Source of the DNA: Pseudonocardia cypriaca
GTDB taxonomy: Bacteria; Actinomycetota; Actinomycetes; Mycobacteriales; Pseudonocardiaceae
Assembly (NCBI RefSeq): GCF_006717045.1
Contig: NZ_VFPH01000002.1
Coordinates: 868,001-932,000, forward strand
Direction of reading: 5' to 3'
DNA: 64,000 bases
The translations under genes and the position numbers were made by a program. The notes beneath the pieces are model-generated. The model made no database searches. It saw only the letters and a program-made list of their open reading frames with translations, and was not told the DNA's origin. Of this stretch, positions 53,953 to 63,944 are shown piece after piece. Each line of letters starts with the position of its first letter. Position 1 is the stretch's first letter.

Positions 53953-54316
53953 GCACGATCCACCAGCCGCTCTCCTCCTGCATCTCCCGCTGGACGGTGG
54001 CGCCCGCGGCGACGAGCTGCGACATGTGCGACCGCACGGCCGCGCGGCGGTCGGTGCCGCCGTGCCCGGCGTTGACGTCCAGGTGCACGCGGTTCTTCAG
54101 GGTCTTCGGCTCCGGCACGCGCTGGAACAGGATCCGCGGCCCGATGCCCGCGGGGTCGACGATCGCGGTGTACTGCTCCTCACGCGCCCCGTCGCCGCTG
54201 CGTACGAGGTACCCGGGCCGCGGCGGCTGCAGCACGTACCCGAGGGCCACCGCCCAGAACGCGGCGAGCCGCCGGGGGTCGCGCGCGTCCACGGTGATCT
54301 GGATGGGGATCGCCAT
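53915..54316 (-). CDS. VOC family protein
   Basis: A 133-aa glyoxalase/bleomycin-resistance-like protein. 'TVDARDPRRLAAFWAVALGY' marks the first module, and 'WWIVLSDPEGNEFCLQ' the C-terminal end with the metal-type Glu. 'RVHLDVNAG' supplies the usual central His. This subgroup is very common in actinobacteria and has no assigned activity. The 3' end overlaps the convergent LysR gene by 38 bases. Confidence 0.9.
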   Translation of the reverse strand: MAIPIQITVDARDPRRLAAFWAVALGYVLQPPRPGYLVRSGDGAREEQYTAIVDPAGIGPRILFQRVPEPKTLKNRVHLDVNAGHGGTDRRAAVRSHMSQLVAAGATVQREMQEESGWWIVLSDPEGNEFCLQ

Positions 54317-54355
54317 GGCTGCAGTTTGCCGCGTTCATCCCCCGAACGGGGGAAG

Positions 54356-54691
54356 CTACGGGCGAAGTCGCTTCGGCAACTTGGCGACGATCGCGTCGTA
54401 GGACTCGTCGACGAGCTCGCGCAGCTCCTCGTCCGGGATCGTCCCGTCGACCCGCACGCTGTTCCAGCCGTGCCGCCCGATGTAGGGCATCACGGTGGCG
54501 TGCTCCGGGTAGCGGTGGCGCAGCTCGGCGGCCTCGTCCGCGGTGGCGCCGCACTTGACGCCGAGACCACCTCCGCCGAGGAACGCGAAGATCTTGCCCC
54601 CGACCTTGGCCACGACGTCGCCCTCCCACGGCTCGTCCTCGACCGCGCCGGGCTTGGCCAGGCAGTAGGCGACGAGCTCGTCGTGCGTCAC
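54356..54691 (-). CDS. MmcQ/YjbR family protein
   Basis: A 111-aa protein of the MmcQ/YjbR group, with the CyaY-like fold. Family pieces are 'YCLAKPGAVEDEPWEGDVVAKVGGKIFAFLGG' (in fragments), 'KCGATADEAAELRHRYP', 'PYIGRHGWNSVRVDG' and 'LVDESYDAIVAKLPKR'. Members have been called DNA-binding, but the function is not established. GTG 54691 overlaps the stop of the upstream GT87 gene as GTGA, so the two are translationally coupled. Confidence 0.9.
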   Translation of the reverse strand: MTHDELVAYCLAKPGAVEDEPWEGDVVAKVGGKIFAFLGGGGLGVKCGATADEAAELRHRYPEHATVMPYIGRHGWNSVRVDGTIPDEELRELVDESYDAIVAKLPKRLRP

Positions 54692-55980
54692 CCCGTCCTC
54701 GGCGCTCGGGCGGGCTTCGGCCAGGACCTCCGCGCGAACCACAGCAGGACGATCAGCAGCACGGTGAACCAGACGTAGGTGCCGTCGACGAGCTGCTGCA
54801 GCGGCGTCCACGTCAGTTCCTGCTCCCCGCCGCGCGGGTGGACGAACTGGTGCGGGGCGACGACGAACACCGCCGCCATCGCCACCGTGGCCGCCGTCCA
54901 CACGGCCGAGCGCTTCGCCCACGCGGTGGCCGCGGCGACGAGCAGCGCGGGCGCCACCCACACCCAGTGGTGCGACCACGACGTCGGGGAGACCAGCAGC
55001 CCGACGGCCGCGAGCGCGACGAGTGCGAGCGGCGCGGGCGCCCGCCGGATCGCGGGCGCCGCGAGCGCGAACAGCCCGGCCGACAGCAGGAGCCAGGTGG
55101 CGGTCCGCGCCGTGCCGTCGACCCCGGCCCGCACCAGCATCGCCTCGAACGTCTGGTTGCTGAAGAACGGCGACCCGCTCACCCCGCCCGCGGGGTCGGA
55201 CCAGAACTCCCACGACTGCGCGGGCGCCACGACGAAGCCGATCACCGTGGCGACCGTGCCGGAGACCGCGGCCGTGGCGGCGGCCCGGTAGTCCCGTCGC
55301 AGGAGGAAGAAGAGCACGAAGACCGCGGGCGTCAGCTTGATCGCGGCGGCGATGCCGATGAGCATGCCGCGGGGCCACTTCGTCCTGGGTACGAGGCAGT
55401 CGAGGGCGACCAGCGCCATCAGCACGAGGTTGATCTGCCCGAACTCGATGGTCTGCAGCACCGGTTCGAGCCCGAACGCCGGCCGGCCCGGGACCGGGTG
55501 GTCGAAGTCGATGGCCCGGCCCGGCTCGACGGCCAGTGCCAGCGGCAACGCGATGGACGCCACCGACAGCGCGCCGGCCCGCCCGACGGACGGCCACAGC
55601 CGCCGTGTGAAGACGTACAGCGTGACGCCGAGCGACAGCGCCGAGAGCCCGAGCAGCGCCACCCAGGCGACGAGCCACGGTACGACCGCGAGCGGCACCA
55701 TCAGCAGCGCCGCGAACGGCGGGTAGATGAACGGCAGCGCGATGTGGCCCGAGGTCTCGGGCAGCGACCCGTAGAGGTCACCGCCGGCCAGCCAGGCCTG
55801 CACCCCGAACCGGTAGACCTCCAGGTCGATGTGCCGGCCGCCGGTGTGGGCCACGAGCCCGGCCAGCGCGAGCGCCAACAAGGGCACGGTGACCGGCAGC
55901 ACGCGCGACGGCGTGCGGAGGACCTGGAGCAGCCGCGGAGCGACCGGCGTGCGTGCGGTCGACGCGCGGACAACCGTCAC
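54688..55980 (-). CDS. GT87 (DUF2029) polyprenyl-phosphate-mannose-dependent mannosyltransferase-like protein
   Basis: A 430-aa integral membrane glycosyltransferase of the GT-C fold, with about ten hydrophobic segments. 'IDLEVYRFGVQAWLAGGDLY' in the first outer loop carries the Asp/Glu of the family, and 'FIYPPFAALLMVPLA', 'EFGQINLVLMALVALDCL' and 'SPTSWSHHWVW' are standard GT87 motifs. Actinobacterial members add mannose to lipoglycans such as PIMs or lipomannan; the exact acceptor is not predictable. GTG 55980 has GGGAGG upstream. It is followed by the coupled MmcQ gene and lies 106 bases after the uvrB stop on the same strand. Confidence 0.91.
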   Translation of the reverse strand: MTVVRASTARTPVAPRLLQVLRTPSRVLPVTVPLLALALAGLVAHTGGRHIDLEVYRFGVQAWLAGGDLYGSLPETSGHIALPFIYPPFAALLMVPLAVVPWLVAWVALLGLSALSLGVTLYVFTRRLWPSVGRAGALSVASIALPLALAVEPGRAIDFDHPVPGRPAFGLEPVLQTIEFGQINLVLMALVALDCLVPRTKWPRGMLIGIAAAIKLTPAVFVLFFLLRRDYRAAATAAVSGTVATVIGFVVAPAQSWEFWSDPAGGVSGSPFFSNQTFEAMLVRAGVDGTARTATWLLLSAGLFALAAPAIRRAPAPLALVALAAVGLLVSPTSWSHHWVWVAPALLVAAATAWAKRSAVWTAATVAMAAVFVVAPHQFVHPRGGEQELTWTPLQQLVDGTYVWFTVLLIVLLWFARRSWPKPARAPRTG

Positions 55981-56086
55981 GCTGGTCTCCCTCCCCTGCC
56001 TCAGCTCCCCCGCCACGGTAGCCCGACCGGGGGGCCGGACGACCGCCACCCCTGTCGCCCGGCACCGCGCGAGCGAGGCGCAGAGC

Positions 56087-58267
<2,181 letters not shown>

Positions 58268-58274
58268 GCCGTCC

Positions 58275-58280
58275 AGGGTA
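58275..58280 (-). promoter_or_regulatory. -10 element of uvrB (leaderless)
   Basis: On the minus strand TACCCT lies 7 bases before GTG 58267, and no ribosome-binding site is present. The 51-base gap to the divergent DUF402 start must hold both promoters. Confidence 0.45.
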
Positions 58281-58318
58281 CGAGCTGCCCCCGACAAAGA
58301 CTGGCAGCATCGTTCCCC

Positions 58319-58849
58319 GTGCACCCGCCGAAGACCGTGACCTTCGACGTCCCGGCCCGTGTCAACACCGATACCAAGGGAGTCCGGCGCCCGGTCGACG
58401 AGTACCGCGAGACACCGTTCGGCCTCTACATGAGCCGCGCGATGGTCAACCGGCCGACCGCGCATTGGGTGGAGTCATGGCTCCTGCCCGACCTCGGCCT
58501 GTGCGTGACCGACTGGTGGTGGAACCCGGGCCACGCGCGGGAGCAGGACTTCTACCTCGACATCTGCCAGATCGTCCGGGACGGCGGGAGCTGGGTGCTC
58601 ACCGACCACTACCTGGACATCGTGGTGCGCACCGGACGCGACGCCGCCGTGCTGGACGTGGACGAGTTCGTGGCGGCCGTCACGCTCGGCCTGCTGGCCC
58701 CCGCCGCCGCCGAGTCGGCGATGCACACGGCCTACCGGGCCGTGGACGGCATCGCGAGCCACGGCCACGACCTGGACGCATGGCTCGCCACGTTCGGGAT
58801 CGCGCTGACCTGGAAGGAACGCGGCGGCGTGGGCGAGGACCCGGGCTAG
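58319..58849 (+). CDS. DUF402 family protein
   Basis: A 176-aa protein of the DUF402 (FomD-like) family. The conserved part has 'WNPGHAREQDFYLDICQI', 'VLTDHYLDIVVRTG' and 'LDVDEFVAAVTLG', which carry the Asp cluster that binds divalent metal in FomD-type nucleotide hydrolases. Substrate is unknown. GTG 58319 is the first start after the uvrB promoter region. The stop codon TAG lies inside the left end of a long palindrome that continues to the stop of the convergent gene at 59011. Confidence 0.88.
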   Translation: MHPPKTVTFDVPARVNTDTKGVRRPVDEYRETPFGLYMSRAMVNRPTAHWVESWLLPDLGLCVTDWWWNPGHAREQDFYLDICQIVRDGGSWVLTDHYLDIVVRTGRDAAVLDVDEFVAAVTLGLLAPAAAESAMHTAYRAVDGIASHGHDLDAWLATFGIALTWKERGGVGEDPG

Positions 58850-59014
58850 GAGGGTCCTGAACAACTCCGGCCGTAGCGAGCGGCGTCCAGGTGGTGCCAT
58901 CGCAAGGCGGACGATCGGGCCGATACCGCTGTTGTATCGGTGCGATCGTCCAACGCGGCGAGGGCGCCGCCTGGGCGTCGCGCAGTAGGTCGGAGTTGTT
59001 CAGGGCGCTCCTAG
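58846..59014. repeat. 169-bp concentric palindrome between convergent stop codons
   Basis: The outer arms 58846-58869 and 58991-59014 are 22/24 complementary and both end in CTAG, which supplies the stop codon of each flanking gene. GGACGATCG (58909-58917) pairs with CGATCGTCC (58943-58951), and CCGATA (58920-58925) pairs with TATCGG (58935-58940). All three pairs share the same centre, base 58930. An offset by one base, an imperfect pairing near 58881-58891/58970-58980 extends the stem. It may be a bidirectional terminator or a non-coding mobile palindrome. Confidence 0.75.
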
Positions 59015-59655
59015 GAGGTCGGCGGGTCCGGGTCGGGCTCGGCGGTCGGCCTCGTGTCCGTGGTTGGCTTCGGCTCCGTCGTCGGCTTCGGCTCCGTGGT
59101 GGGCTTCGGCTCCGTCGTCGGCTTGGTGGGCTTGGTGGGCTTCGTGGGCCTGGTCGGCTTCTCGTCCTCGTCGCCCTCGTTGTTGCTCTGCGACTTCCGG
59201 GTGGTGGTCACCGGCGGCGGCGGTGGTGCGGTGGTGGGGAGCGCGGCCGGCGGCGGGGCCGGCGGGAGCGGCGCGGCGAGCGCGGGATCCGGGGCGGGCT
59301 GGACCGGCTCCTCGACGGGCGCCGGGAACTCCGACGTCGGCTCGTCCGTGTAGGAGGGGTACTCGTCGCCGAGGGGCAGCGACGCGCCCGCTCCGACGCG
59401 GCTGGTGCGGTCTGCGCCGGCGGAGACCGAGGCGGCCGGATCGACCGCCGGGCTCACCGCGCTGACCTGGGCGACCGCGGTGGTGGCGCCGAGGGCACCG
59501 ACGGTGAGCACGGCCGCCGCGGCCGCGGTGCTCGCCCGGTTCAGCGTGCTCGCGCGGCGCAGGACGGTGTCCACCGACGGGAGCGTGACAGCGGCCGCCA
59601 GCTCGTCGTCCAGGCGGCGGAGCTCGTCGGTGATGCGTTCGTAGCCGTCCGTCAC
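59011..59655 (-). CDS. Membrane protein with long Pro/Thr/Lys-repeat tail, coupled to an ECF sigma factor
   Basis: A 214-aa protein with a short cytoplasmic N-terminus (about 35 residues), one membrane helix (about 40-62) and an extracellular tail rich in Pro, Ala and Thr. The tail ends in repeats such as TKP-TKP and TTEPKP, three units of which are 18-bp tandem repeats in DNA. GTG 59655 overlaps the stop of the sigma-factor gene as GTGA. Position and topology suggest an anti-sigma factor or envelope sensor, but the N-terminus lacks a zinc-type ZAS motif (no HxxxCxxC), so this is inference. Confidence 0.78.
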   Translation of the reverse strand: MTDGYERITDELRRLDDELAAAVTLPSVDTVLRRASTLNRASTAAAAAVLTVGALGATTAVAQVSAVSPAVDPAASVSAGADRTSRVGAGASLPLGDEYPSYTDEPTSEFPAPVEEPVQPAPDPALAAPLPPAPPPAALPTTAPPPPPVTTTRKSQSNNEGDEDEKPTRPTKPTKPTKPTTEPKPTTEPKPTTEPKPTTDTRPTAEPDPDPPTS

Positions 59656-60341
59656 CGACGACCTCCCTCGTAGTCGTGGGCGTCGGGATCGTCGAGCCCG
59701 TAGTCGTCGGATCCCCCGGCCCCGGGACCGTCGAGCCCGTAACCAGGGGCGTAGCCGGTGGCAGCGGCGTCACCGAGCACGTCGGGGAGCACGTCGGCCA
59801 TCCCCTCCGTCACGACGTGGCGCCCGCGCGTCAGCCGGGCGTGGACCAGCGTCTCGGAGGCCTGCTCGATCGCCGCGATCTCCCCGACCGTGGCACCGGC
59901 CATGTGGAACAGGACGACGGCGCGCCGCTCCGCGGGCGAGAGCCGCGCGAGGGACCGGAGGATCGCCCGGGTGCGCTCGTCGACGCCGGAGCCGATGGCC
60001 CGCGGGCGGCCGATGCCGAAACGCGCGAGCGCGCCGCGCCAGCTGCGGATGGTGGAGCGCACCGCCACCCGGCGGATCCACGCGCTCGGGTCGGGCGTGC
60101 GCCCGATCGCCGCCCAGCTGCGCCACGCGCGCGAGTAGGCGTCCTGCACGACGTCGTGGGCCTCGCCCGGGTTGAGCGTGATGGCGTACAGCTGCGCCAC
60201 CAGGCGCTGGTAGTTGGCCTCGAGATGAGCCCCGAAGTCCACGCGCAGCTCGGCGGCGGTGCCCAGCCTGGGCCGCTGCACCTGCTCGGCGCCGTCCGAC
60301 ACGTCGCCGGGGTCGGTGCGCTGGGAGACCGAAGTGGTCAC
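59652..60341 (-). CDS. ECF-type RNA polymerase sigma factor
   Basis: A 229-aa extracytoplasmic-function sigma factor from GTG 60341. Region 2 is seen as 'YQRLVAQLYAITLNPGEAHDVVQDAYSRAWRSW' (in pieces), with the usual Asp pair in 'DVVQDAY'. Region 4 covers 'LARLSPAERRAVVLFHMAGATVGEIAAIEQASETLVHARLTRGR' in fragments. The C-terminal 40 residues are Gly/Asp-rich and disordered. The stop overlaps the start of a membrane protein gene, a usual arrangement for sigma/anti-sigma pairs. GGAGG upstream supports the start. Confidence 0.9.
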   Translation of the reverse strand: MTTSVSQRTDPGDVSDGAEQVQRPRLGTAAELRVDFGAHLEANYQRLVAQLYAITLNPGEAHDVVQDAYSRAWRSWAAIGRTPDPSAWIRRVAVRSTIRSWRGALARFGIGRPRAIGSGVDERTRAILRSLARLSPAERRAVVLFHMAGATVGEIAAIEQASETLVHARLTRGRHVVTEGMADVLPDVLGDAAATGYAPGYGLDGPGAGGSDDYGLDDPDAHDYEGGRR

Positions 60342-60441
60342 TCCTCGGCCCTCCCCGACAGCTCGTCCTTCACCCGAACGGAGATGCTCTGCCTCCTCCA
60401 TCGCCGCACTACTCCGCTCCGTTACCGGCAGCGTCCTCCGT

Positions 60442-61635
60442 TCAGTCCAACGACGGGACCCATGCGGAAGTTGCGGCCCAACCTTCGGCTCGCCCGATCG
60501 CGGCATCGAACCAAGGTTCTTTCACCTCGACGTACCGCTCCGCATCGGGGTCGCCCGCGTAGCGTCGGGCCGCGGACCGCTTCACGGCGAGGTACTCGGC
60601 GCGAGCCGCGGAATCGGCGCGGAGCCAGTCGCGCACGAGCAGCGCGTAGCGCCACCCGGGCGAGCCGACCTCGCGGATGTGCAGGTGCACGACCCGGCCG
60701 GGGTCCGCGCTGCCGTGGAACCGCTTCGGCCACACCGGCGAGCCGGGCGGCTTCGGGTTGTCGTGATCGATCCGCGGGACCCACGGAAAGCCCGAGTCCT
60801 GCAGGGCGTCGCGCACCGCGTCGGCATCGGCGAGCGTCTCGACCCCGAGCTGCAGGTCGATGACGTCCTTCGCGGGGAGCCACGGCACCGCCGTCGACCC
60901 GATGTGCGCCACACCCCGGCCGCGCTCACCGACCGCGGCGGCCACCCGCGCCCGTAGGCGCTCGGCCGCGGCCGGCCAGTCCGGGTCCGGTTCGACGAGC
61001 CGGGGAGCGCCCGCGCCGACCGGCCTGCGTTCCCGCAGGTTCGCCTCGAACGGGACCAACCGCCGCTCCCACAGCGCGTCCACGGCGGCCCCGAGGTCGT
61101 GCTCGTCGCCGGAGTTGTCCAGCCACACGTCGGCCGCGGCCCGGCGCGCCTCGTCGCTCGCCTGGGCTGCGATCCGGGCCCTGGCGTCGGTCTCCGGCAA
61201 GCCGCGCAGCACCAGCCGCCGCACCCGCTCCTCCGCGTCCGCGTGCACCACGACGACCAGCGGGAGGAGCGGCGCCATCCCGCTCTCGACGAGCAGCGGG
61301 ACGTCCTGCACGACCACGGCATCGGCGGGGGCGGCAGCGATGAGCTCCGCCGACCGCTCCCGCACCCGCGGATGGACGATCGCGTTGAGCCGCTCCCGGG
61401 CGGCCGGGTCGTCGAACACGACGGCGGCCAGTGCCGGCCGGTCGAGCGCCCCGGACGCGTCCAGCACGCCGTCGCCGAACGCGGCGGCGATCTCGGCTAG
61501 CCCGTCGGTGCCGGGGGCGACGACCTCGCGGGCCAGCACGTCGGAGTCGACGAGGACCGCACCGCGCGCGACCAGGCGACGCGCAACGGTCGACTTACCC
61601 GATCCGATGCCCCCGGTGAGTCCGACGCGCAGCAC
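60442..61635 (-). CDS. coaE: Dephospho-CoA kinase with C-terminal GrpB-family domain
   Basis: Catalyses the last step of coenzyme A synthesis, ATP-dependent 3'-phosphorylation of dephospho-CoA. The N-terminal kinase (about residues 1-200) has the P-loop GGIGSGKS, 'VDSDVLAREVV' and 'HPRVRERSAEL'. A UPF0157/GrpB domain (about 215-395) follows, with 'VAHIGSTAVPWLPAKDVIDLQLGV' in fragments and 'VVHLHIREVGSPGW'. This fusion is known from mycobacteria and relatives, in which the second domain has no proven catalytic role. Adjacent to rpsA across a lipoprotein gene, as in the conserved actinobacterial block. Confidence 0.96.
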   Translation of the reverse strand: MLRVGLTGGIGSGKSTVARRLVARGAVLVDSDVLAREVVAPGTDGLAEIAAAFGDGVLDASGALDRPALAAVVFDDPAARERLNAIVHPRVRERSAELIAAAPADAVVVQDVPLLVESGMAPLLPLVVVVHADAEERVRRLVLRGLPETDARARIAAQASDEARRAAADVWLDNSGDEHDLGAAVDALWERRLVPFEANLRERRPVGAGAPRLVEPDPDWPAAAERLRARVAAAVGERGRGVAHIGSTAVPWLPAKDVIDLQLGVETLADADAVRDALQDSGFPWVPRIDHDNPKPPGSPVWPKRFHGSADPGRVVHLHIREVGSPGWRYALLVRDWLRADSAARAEYLAVKRSAARRYAGDPDAERYVEVKEPWFDAAIGRAEGWAATSAWVPSLD

Positions 61636-61652
61636 GGCCGGAGGTTACTGGA

Positions 61653-62339
61653 TCATCGCGAGGCGCCGGCCTGCGATACCGGCTCGCCGAGCGGGGGCGG
61701 CGGGGGTGCGGTCGACGGATCGGTCGAGACCGCCGGGAGCACCCGCAGCGCGAGGTCGACCAGCGCGTCGACGCGCGTCTTCCCGCCCGGAAGCGGCTGG
61801 TCCGGCAGCACGAGCGTGAGGTTGCTCGTGGAATGGGCCACCATCAGCACGGCTTGGCCCCGCTTCTCGAACACCACAGCTGGCGCGCTGCCGAGCGGCA
61901 TGTCCCGCCGCTCCCCCGACTCCGCCTTGACGTTCACCTGCCACTGGGCGGACGCCGCCGCGGGGTCGCGATAGGCGGTGGCGTTGATGTCCAGGAGCGC
62001 CCTGCCGCCGCCGTCGCCCGCCCGGGTGTAGCGGCACGAGACCCGCTCGGTGCGGCCCACGGCGGGCTGGGGCACGCCGACGGTGGTGCGCACGGCCACC
62101 GAGCCGAGCGGGAGCCCCATCACGGCCTCGAGATCGGGAGCGGCGAGGATGCGGCCGCAGTCGACGGGGATGACGCGCCCGTCGTCGGCCGCCGTGGCGG
62201 CCGGGCCGGACCCATCCGCCGTCGGGAACGTCGGAAGGGCCGTCGGCTCGGCCTCGGAGGTGCCGCACGCACCGATCGCCAGCGCGAGCGCGGCGGCGAG
62301 CAGCGCCCGCGCGGCGCGCCCGCCTCCCGCCCCGCGCAT
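61653..62339 (-). CDS. DUF3558-like lipoprotein
   Basis: A 228-aa secreted lipoprotein from ATG 62339. The signal peptide 'RALLAAALALAIGACG' ends in a lipobox with Cys at about residue 25. The mature part has two conserved Cys ('PVDCGRIL' and 'RVSCRYTRAG') and a C-terminal segment typical of DUF3558 proteins in Pseudonocardiaceae and mycobacteria; function is unknown. A leaderless -10 box, TAACGT, lies 7 bases upstream. It is on the same strand as coaE, 17 bases ahead of it. Confidence 0.85.
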   Translation of the reverse strand: MRGAGGGRAARALLAAALALAIGACGTSEAEPTALPTFPTADGSGPAATAADDGRVIPVDCGRILAAPDLEAVMGLPLGSVAVRTTVGVPQPAVGRTERVSCRYTRAGDGGGRALLDINATAYRDPAAASAQWQVNVKAESGERRDMPLGSAPAVVFEKRGQAVLMVAHSTSNLTLVLPDQPLPGGKTRVDALVDLALRVLPAVSTDPSTAPPPPPLGEPVSQAGASR

Positions 62340-62346
62340 GGTTCCC

Positions 62347-62352
62347 ACGTTA
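62347..62352 (-). promoter_or_regulatory. -10 element of the DUF3558-like gene (leaderless)
   Basis: TAACGT on the minus strand is separated by 7 bases from ATG 62339, without a ribosome-binding site. The promoter lies between the rpsA terminator and the gene, so coaE may also be expressed from it. Confidence 0.5.
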
Positions 62353-62425
62353 GATCGGAACAGATGGGTAATCACCCCACGCGGCCGCTCGCTCACCGAA
62401 CCGTGACAATCCTTCCCCCGAACGC

Positions 62426-62464
62426 GGGACGGCCCCGGTGACCAGAGGTCACCGGGGCCGCCCC
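62426..62464 (-). terminator. Strong terminator after rpsA
   Basis: GGCCCCGGTGACC (62431-62443) and GGTCACCGGGGCC (62447-62459) form a perfect 13-bp stem with a 3-base loop, and five further bases on each side pair with one mismatch. It begins 14 bases after the rpsA stop. This is the clearest intrinsic terminator in the window, although it lacks a U-tract. Confidence 0.85.
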
Positions 62465-62477
62465 AGCGATCTGGCGA

Positions 62478-63944
62478 TCAGGCTCCGCCGGACAGCTTCT
62501 CCCGCAGCGCGGCCAGCTGCTCGTCGCTCGCGAGGGAGCCACCGGTCTGCGCCGGAGCCGCCTCACCGCCGGACGAGTAGTTGGCAGCCCCGCCGTCGGC
62601 GGCCGCCTCGGCCTCCGCCTCGGCGGTCTTGCGGATCTGCGCGATGTGCTGCTCGTAGCGGGAGTGCGCCTCCGCGTACTCCTTCTCCCAGGCCTCGCGC
62701 TGGGACTCGAAGCCTTCCTTCCACTCGCCGGTCTCGACGTCGAAGCCCTCGGGGTAGATGTAGTTCCCCTGGTCGTCGTACTCCGCCGCCATGCCGTAGC
62801 GAGTGGGGTCGAACTCGGTGTCGACCGTCATGCCCTCGTTGGCCTGCTTGAGCGACAGCGAGATGCGGCGCCGGTCGAGGTCGATGTCGATGACCTTGAC
62901 CATGCAGTCGTCGCCGACCTGCACGACCTGCTCCGGGATCTCCACGTGGCGCTCGGCCAGCTCGGAGATGTGCACCAGGCCCTCGATGCCCTCCTCGACG
63001 CGCACGAACGCACCGAAGGGAACGAGCTTGGTGACCTTGCCCGGCACGATCTGACCGATCGCGTGGGTGCGGGCGTACAGGCGCCACGGGTCTTCCTGCG
63101 TGGCCTTGAGGGACAGCGAGACGCGCTCGCGGTCCATCTCGACCGACAGCACCTCGACCGTGACCTCCTGGCCGACCTCGACGACCTCGCTCGGGTGGTC
63201 GATGTGCTTCCAGGACAGCTCGGAGACGTGGACGAGGCCGTCGACCCCGCCCAGGTCGACGAACGCACCGAAGTTGACCACCGAGGAGACCACGCCCTTG
63301 CGGACCTGGCCCTGCTTGAGCTGGTTGAGGAACTCGCTGCGGACCTCGGACTGGGTCTGCTCCAGCCAGGCGCGGCGCGACAGGACCACGTTGTTGCGGT
63401 TCTTGTCGAGCTCGATGATCTTGGCCTCGATCTTGCGGCCGACGTACGGCTGCAGGTCGCGGACCCGGCGCATCTCGACCAGCGAGGCGGGCAGGAAGCC
63501 ACGGAGCCCGATGTCGAGGATCAGGCCGCCCTTGACGACCTCGATGACCGTGCCCTCGACGGGCTCGTCGGCCTCCTTGAGGGCCTCGATCGTGCCCCAG
63601 GCGCGCTCGTACTGCGCGCGCTTCTTGGACAGGATCAGCCGGCCTTCCTTGTCCTCCTTCTGGAGGACGAGGGCCTCGACGAACTCACCGACCGACACGA
63701 CCTCGGCAGGATCGACATCGTGCTTGATGGACAGCTCGCGCGAGGGGATGACGCCCTCGGTCTTGTAGCCGATGTCGAGCAGGACCTCGTCACGGTCGAC
63801 CTTGACGATGGTGCCTTCGACGATGTCACCATCGTTGAAGTACTTGATCGTCTGGTCGATGGCGGCGAGGAAATCCTCCTCCGACCCGATGTCGTTGACG
63901 GCGACCTGCGGCGTGGTCGGGGCGGCGGTGGTGTCGGTGGACAT
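62478..63944 (-). CDS. rpsA: 30S ribosomal protein S1
   Basis: mRNA-binding ribosomal protein, 488 aa, with four S1 (OB-fold) domains: about residues 38-105, 123-188, 209-277 and 294-363. Each shows the G-F/V-x-V or 'GAFV' pattern, for example 'VVNFGAFVDLGGVDGLVHVSELSW' and 'LVPFGAFVRVEEGIEGLVHISEL' in fragments. The C-terminal 110 residues are acidic and Ala-rich, as in other actinobacterial S1 proteins. ATG 63944 has a weak GGAG about 13 bases upstream. It begins the conserved rpsA-coaE-uvrB-uvrA block. Confidence 0.99.
   Translation of the reverse strand: MSTDTTAAPTTPQVAVNDIGSEEDFLAAIDQTIKYFNDGDIVEGTIVKVDRDEVLLDIGYKTEGVIPSRELSIKHDVDPAEVVSVGEFVEALVLQKEDKEGRLILSKKRAQYERAWGTIEALKEADEPVEGTVIEVVKGGLILDIGLRGFLPASLVEMRRVRDLQPYVGRKIEAKIIELDKNRNNVVLSRRAWLEQTQSEVRSEFLNQLKQGQVRKGVVSSVVNFGAFVDLGGVDGLVHVSELSWKHIDHPSEVVEVGQEVTVEVLSVEMDRERVSLSLKATQEDPWRLYARTHAIGQIVPGKVTKLVPFGAFVRVEEGIEGLVHISELAERHVEIPEQVVQVGDDCMVKVIDIDLDRRRISLSLKQANEGMTVDTEFDPTRYGMAAEYDDQGNYIYPEGFDVETGEWKEGFESQREAWEKEYAEAHSRYEQHIAQIRKTAEAEAEAAADGGAANYSSGGEAAPAQTGGSLASDEQLAALREKLSGGA

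Noticed and set aside
59066..59115. Regular 18-bp repeats that look like a CRISPR array
   Set aside because: The repeats are contiguous with no unique spacers and encode Thr-Glu-Pro-Lys-Pro units in frame, so they are coding tandem repeats.
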